DNA of 49,924 nucleotides, taken from NCBI RefSeq assembly GCF_937988725.1, contig NZ_CALKHS010000011.1:1-49924 (forward strand), written 5' to 3'. Within the stretch, counting starts at the first letter, position 1, and each line of letters opens with the position of its first letter. This document shows, in pieces, positions 47,955-49,924 of the stretch. The translations under genes were made by a program, and so were the position numbers. This DNA is from an uncultured Castellaniella sp. Its GTDB lineage: Bacteria; Pseudomonadota; Gammaproteobacteria; Burkholderiales; Burkholderiaceae_B. The notes below the pieces were generated by a model. It was not told where the DNA came from. It did not search any database and saw only the letters and a program-made list of their open reading frames with translations.

Positions 47955-48053
47955 CTTGCGGTCCTTGTCAAGGGGTTCGGGCGATCAGCATGCGATTACA
48001 TCATAGGCGGGGGTTTAGGGCAAACTCGGGAGGAAAGGGGCGTTGGAGCGGGA

Positions 48054-49043
48054 TCAGGCAGGCGGGGCGGACGGGCCGCCGGCCCGGGCGGTCAGGCGCC
48101 TGCCCCAGCGCGTGTGGGGCTGCGTCAGCGCGGCGATCGCCGCCAGGATCCCCAGGGTCAGCAGCGCGCGCCAGACCAGGATCACCCAGATGTTGGCGCC
48201 CAGCGCCAGGATCAGCAGCGTGTCTTCGATCAGGGCATGGCACAGCGACAGCCAGGACAGGGCCAGCAGGCGTGTGCGCGGGCTGAAGCCCTCGCGCTCG
48301 GCAGCCTCGATGATCAGGGCGCCGCCGTACGCCAGGCCCAGCAGCACCCCCACCGTGGTCAGCGGCGCCGCGCGTTCCTCCAGCCCCGACAGCCGCAGCA
48401 CGGGCGTCAGCAGCCGGGTCACCAGGCGCGTGATCCCCAGGCGCTCCAGCAGGTCCAGCAGGATCACCATGCCGATGATCACGACCAGCACCAGCAGCAG
48501 CGACTGCACGGTGGACAGCAGCCAGGTCCCGAAGTCCGGCGGCCCCTGCGTCAGGCCGGCGTCCTGGCCCATCCAGGCGAACGAAACGGGGTCCTGCAAC
48601 CAGCCCATGGCGTGGCACGTCCAGGTGACGGCGGCGCCATAGAGAATGCCGACCACCACCCGCAGCGCGCCCGTGACCAGGGCGCTGGCGCCGGCGCGGC
48701 GCACCACGGATTGCTCGGTCGGCACATTGTGGGCGAACAGCATCATGGCCCCCAGGGCGCTGACCTGGGCCACGTTCATCTGCAGGCTGTCGGAAAGCGC
48801 CGCCATCGAGGCCATGCCGCCATAGATGTTGGTGATGACGGTGGTGACCCAGATGATGCCCGCCTGCGGCGGCAGCCCCAGCAGCGACATCGCGGGCGCC
48901 AGGGTCTCCCCGGCCAGCCGCACCAGTCCGAACCGGTCCGCCGCGTAGACGATGACCATGACGGGCACCATGATGCGGGCGATGGTCATGAACATGCGCG
49001 TGCTGCGCTGGCGGATGGTGTTCAGATAGTGAAGAATCGTCAT
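48054..49043 (-). CDS. Nucleoside-recognition (Gate) domain membrane protein
   Basis: Polytopic protein of 329 residues with about eight to nine hydrophobic segments. It resembles YjiH/spore-maturation-type proteins with two Gate (nucleoside recognition) domains: one early (ITNIYGGMASMAALSDS, NVPTEQSVVRR) and one late (GVLLGLAYGGALIIEAA, SLCHALIEDTLLILALGAN). The ATG at 49043 starts MTILHYLN; the open frame further upstream is not coding. It stands alone between the CobW gene and an Lrp regulator. Transported substrate unknown. Confidence 0.85.
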   Translation of the reverse strand: MTILHYLNTIRQRSTRMFMTIARIMVPVMVIVYAADRFGLVRLAGETLAPAMSLLGLPPQAGIIWVTTVITNIYGGMASMAALSDSLQMNVAQVSALGAMMLFAHNVPTEQSVVRRAGASALVTGALRVVVGILYGAAVTWTCHAMGWLQDPVSFAWMGQDAGLTQGPPDFGTWLLSTVQSLLLVLVVIIGMVILLDLLERLGITRLVTRLLTPVLRLSGLEERAAPLTTVGVLLGLAYGGALIIEAAEREGFSPRTRLLALSWLSLCHALIEDTLLILALGANIWVILVWRALLTLGILAAIAALTQPHTRWGRRLTARAGGPSAPPA

Positions 49044-49274
49044 GGTTGTGCGGAAGAAGGCGCCTGGCTGCCGGCTCGTCCTGCGGCCCCGTTGGCCCGG
49101 AAATTGTAAGCGGGCGACGGGGCGCCGTGTAAACGGGCCTCGCGCGGACATGGCAAGGGCGCGCGGTCCGGCGTCTTCCAGGAAGGGATGCCCGGGATGG
49201 CTCGGGATTGCCAGCGCAGCCCCCAGCCTCTATTCTGAAGATTCCGTCGATGCTCGACTCACACCGGAAGCCCC

Positions 49275-49760
49275 ATGACGCCCGAGGACCTGGACCAGAC
49301 CGATCGGCTCATCCTGATGCATCTGCAGCAGGACGGCCGCATCAGCAACCAAGAGCTCGCCCAGCGGGTCGATCTGTCCCCCAGCCCCTGCCTGCGCCGC
49401 GTCAAGCGCCTGGAAGAGCAGGGCTACATCCGCCGCTACGTCGCCCTGGCCGATCCGGATCGCCTGGGCCTGGGCCTGCTGGCCTATATTTCCGTGCGTC
49501 TGGATAAATCCCATCGAGCCGAACACAGCGCCATCTCCGGCTTCGTCCAGGACGTGCAGGGCTGGCCCGAGGTCACGCAGTGCTACGCCATGTCGGGCGA
49601 CATGGACTATCTGCTGCGCGTGCAAGTGTCCGACCTGTCCGCCTTTTCGCGGTTCGCCATGGATACCCTGCTGCGCCATCCCGCCGTGATCGACATCCGC
49701 AGCAGCTTCGCCCTGCAATCCATCAAGGAAACCACCGAGCTGCCCGTCTCCCAGGCCTGA
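49275..49760 (+). CDS. Lrp/AsnC-family transcriptional regulator
   Basis: A 161-residue regulator that binds DNA through an N-terminal winged HTH (about 6-65; LDQTDRLILMHLQQDGRISN, then SPSPCLRRVKRLEEQGYIR) and senses amino acids through a C-terminal RAM domain (about 70-150; SGDMDYLLRVQVSDLSAFSRF). It diverges from the membrane protein gene with a 231-base gap that shows no other gene. The target is unknown. Confidence 0.94.
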   Translation: MTPEDLDQTDRLILMHLQQDGRISNQELAQRVDLSPSPCLRRVKRLEEQGYIRRYVALADPDRLGLGLLAYISVRLDKSHRAEHSAISGFVQDVQGWPEVTQCYAMSGDMDYLLRVQVSDLSAFSRFAMDTLLRHPAVIDIRSSFALQSIKETTELPVSQA

Positions 49761-49872
49761 CGGTCGCCCTATACATAGGGAACACCGGACCATCCCATGC
49801 GGCAAGAAACCGGGCCGGCCTATGCGGCGAGAACGGGCCTGGCGCGATATTTTCGATAAATGTCGGGATGAC

Positions 49873-49902
49873 TTGCATGGCGTAAAAAAGCTGTGCTATA
49901 GT
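49873..49902 (+). promoter_or_regulatory. Strong promoter at the right edge of the window
   Basis: TTGCAT (49873-49878) and TATAGT (49897-49902) are 18 bases apart, and TGC before the -10 makes it an extended -10. An A-run in the spacer adds to its strength. Transcription would start near 49909; the gene lies outside the window. Such promoters are common before stable RNA or translation genes. Confidence 0.6.
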
Positions 49903-49924
49903 TCGGTCTCTTCGCCGCAGGGCA

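Noticed and set aside
46248..49109. 953-residue open frame on the plus strand
   Set aside because: It runs antisense through dksA, the CobW-family gene and the membrane protein gene; its translation has no recognisable domain.
49769..49782. Short palindrome CCCTAT-AC-ATAGGG after the Lrp gene
   Set aside because: The loop of two bases and lack of a T-run make it a poor terminator; too short to call an operator without other copies.
1..49924. CRISPR arrays, insertion sequences, prophage, tRNA and rRNA genes
   Set aside because: I read all gaps between genes and saw no spaced repeats, transposase or integrase frame, cloverleaf or rRNA-like stretch. A very diverged tRNA could still be missed by eye.

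Overview
The window is GC-rich, densely coded chromosomal DNA of a betaproteobacterium. Gene content and order (a long cta/cox cluster, birA-coaX-galU, waaC-waaA, fmdB-DUF502-aspS, dacA-DUF493-lipB, hslVU, a cysteine-poor dksA, PhaM) point to Burkholderiales, most likely Alcaligenaceae. The copper nitrite reductase indicates at least partial denitrification. This placement is an inference from gene content; there is no rRNA gene here. I see no phage, insertion sequence, CRISPR array, rRNA or tRNA gene.

Layout. 1-10216: the N-terminal part of a chemotaxis receptor (leaves the window on the left), a PLP aminotransferase followed directly by ubiA, a GMC oxidoreductase, a putative Na+/H+ antiporter, and a co-directional run fmdB-like, DUF502, aspS and an EEP-fold nuclease/phosphatase. 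10217-11654: the heat-shock sigma gene rpoH with a sigma-E-type promoter and a perfect CIRCE operator in its leader, then a 377-base gap holding a candidate small RNA with its own sigma-E-type promoter, a C/U-rich loop and a strong terminator. 11655-22793: a CPA1 antiporter with a cyclic-nucleotide-binding domain, then the aa3 cytochrome oxidase and heme A cluster read leftwards (ctaC, ctaD, two small membrane proteins, ctaE, SURF1, an SCO-like protein, ctaA, ctaB, SCO1). No ctaG is present. 23048-36129: NUDIX hydrolase, PhaM-like protein, glmU, a glycosyltransferase, gamma-carbonic anhydrase, waaC-waaA, the leftward operon birA-coaX-small protein-galU, then an alpha/beta hydrolase, dacA, DUF493 and lipB.

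36130-38751 is a denitrification island: nirV, nirK and a c-type cytochrome. Fnr/Dnr-like boxes stand before nirV and nirK with the same spacing to a possible -10. 38735-42673 is a small divergent module: a C45-family acyltransferase/hydrolase and an RpiR regulator facing a class III aminotransferase and a carboxymuconolactone-decarboxylase-like protein, with a candidate operator over the shared promoter. 42664-49924 holds a cobalamin adenosyltransferase, a GNAT enzyme, a degenerate CusF-like protein, hslVU, dksA, a His-rich CobW-family metallochaperone GTPase, a nucleoside-recognition-domain membrane protein, an Lrp/AsnC regulator, and at the right edge a strong promoter whose gene lies outside.

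The most interesting signals are the rpoH control region together with the putative sigma-E-dependent sRNA behind it, the regulatory boxes of nirV/nirK, and the loss of ctaG from an otherwise complete oxidase assembly cluster.
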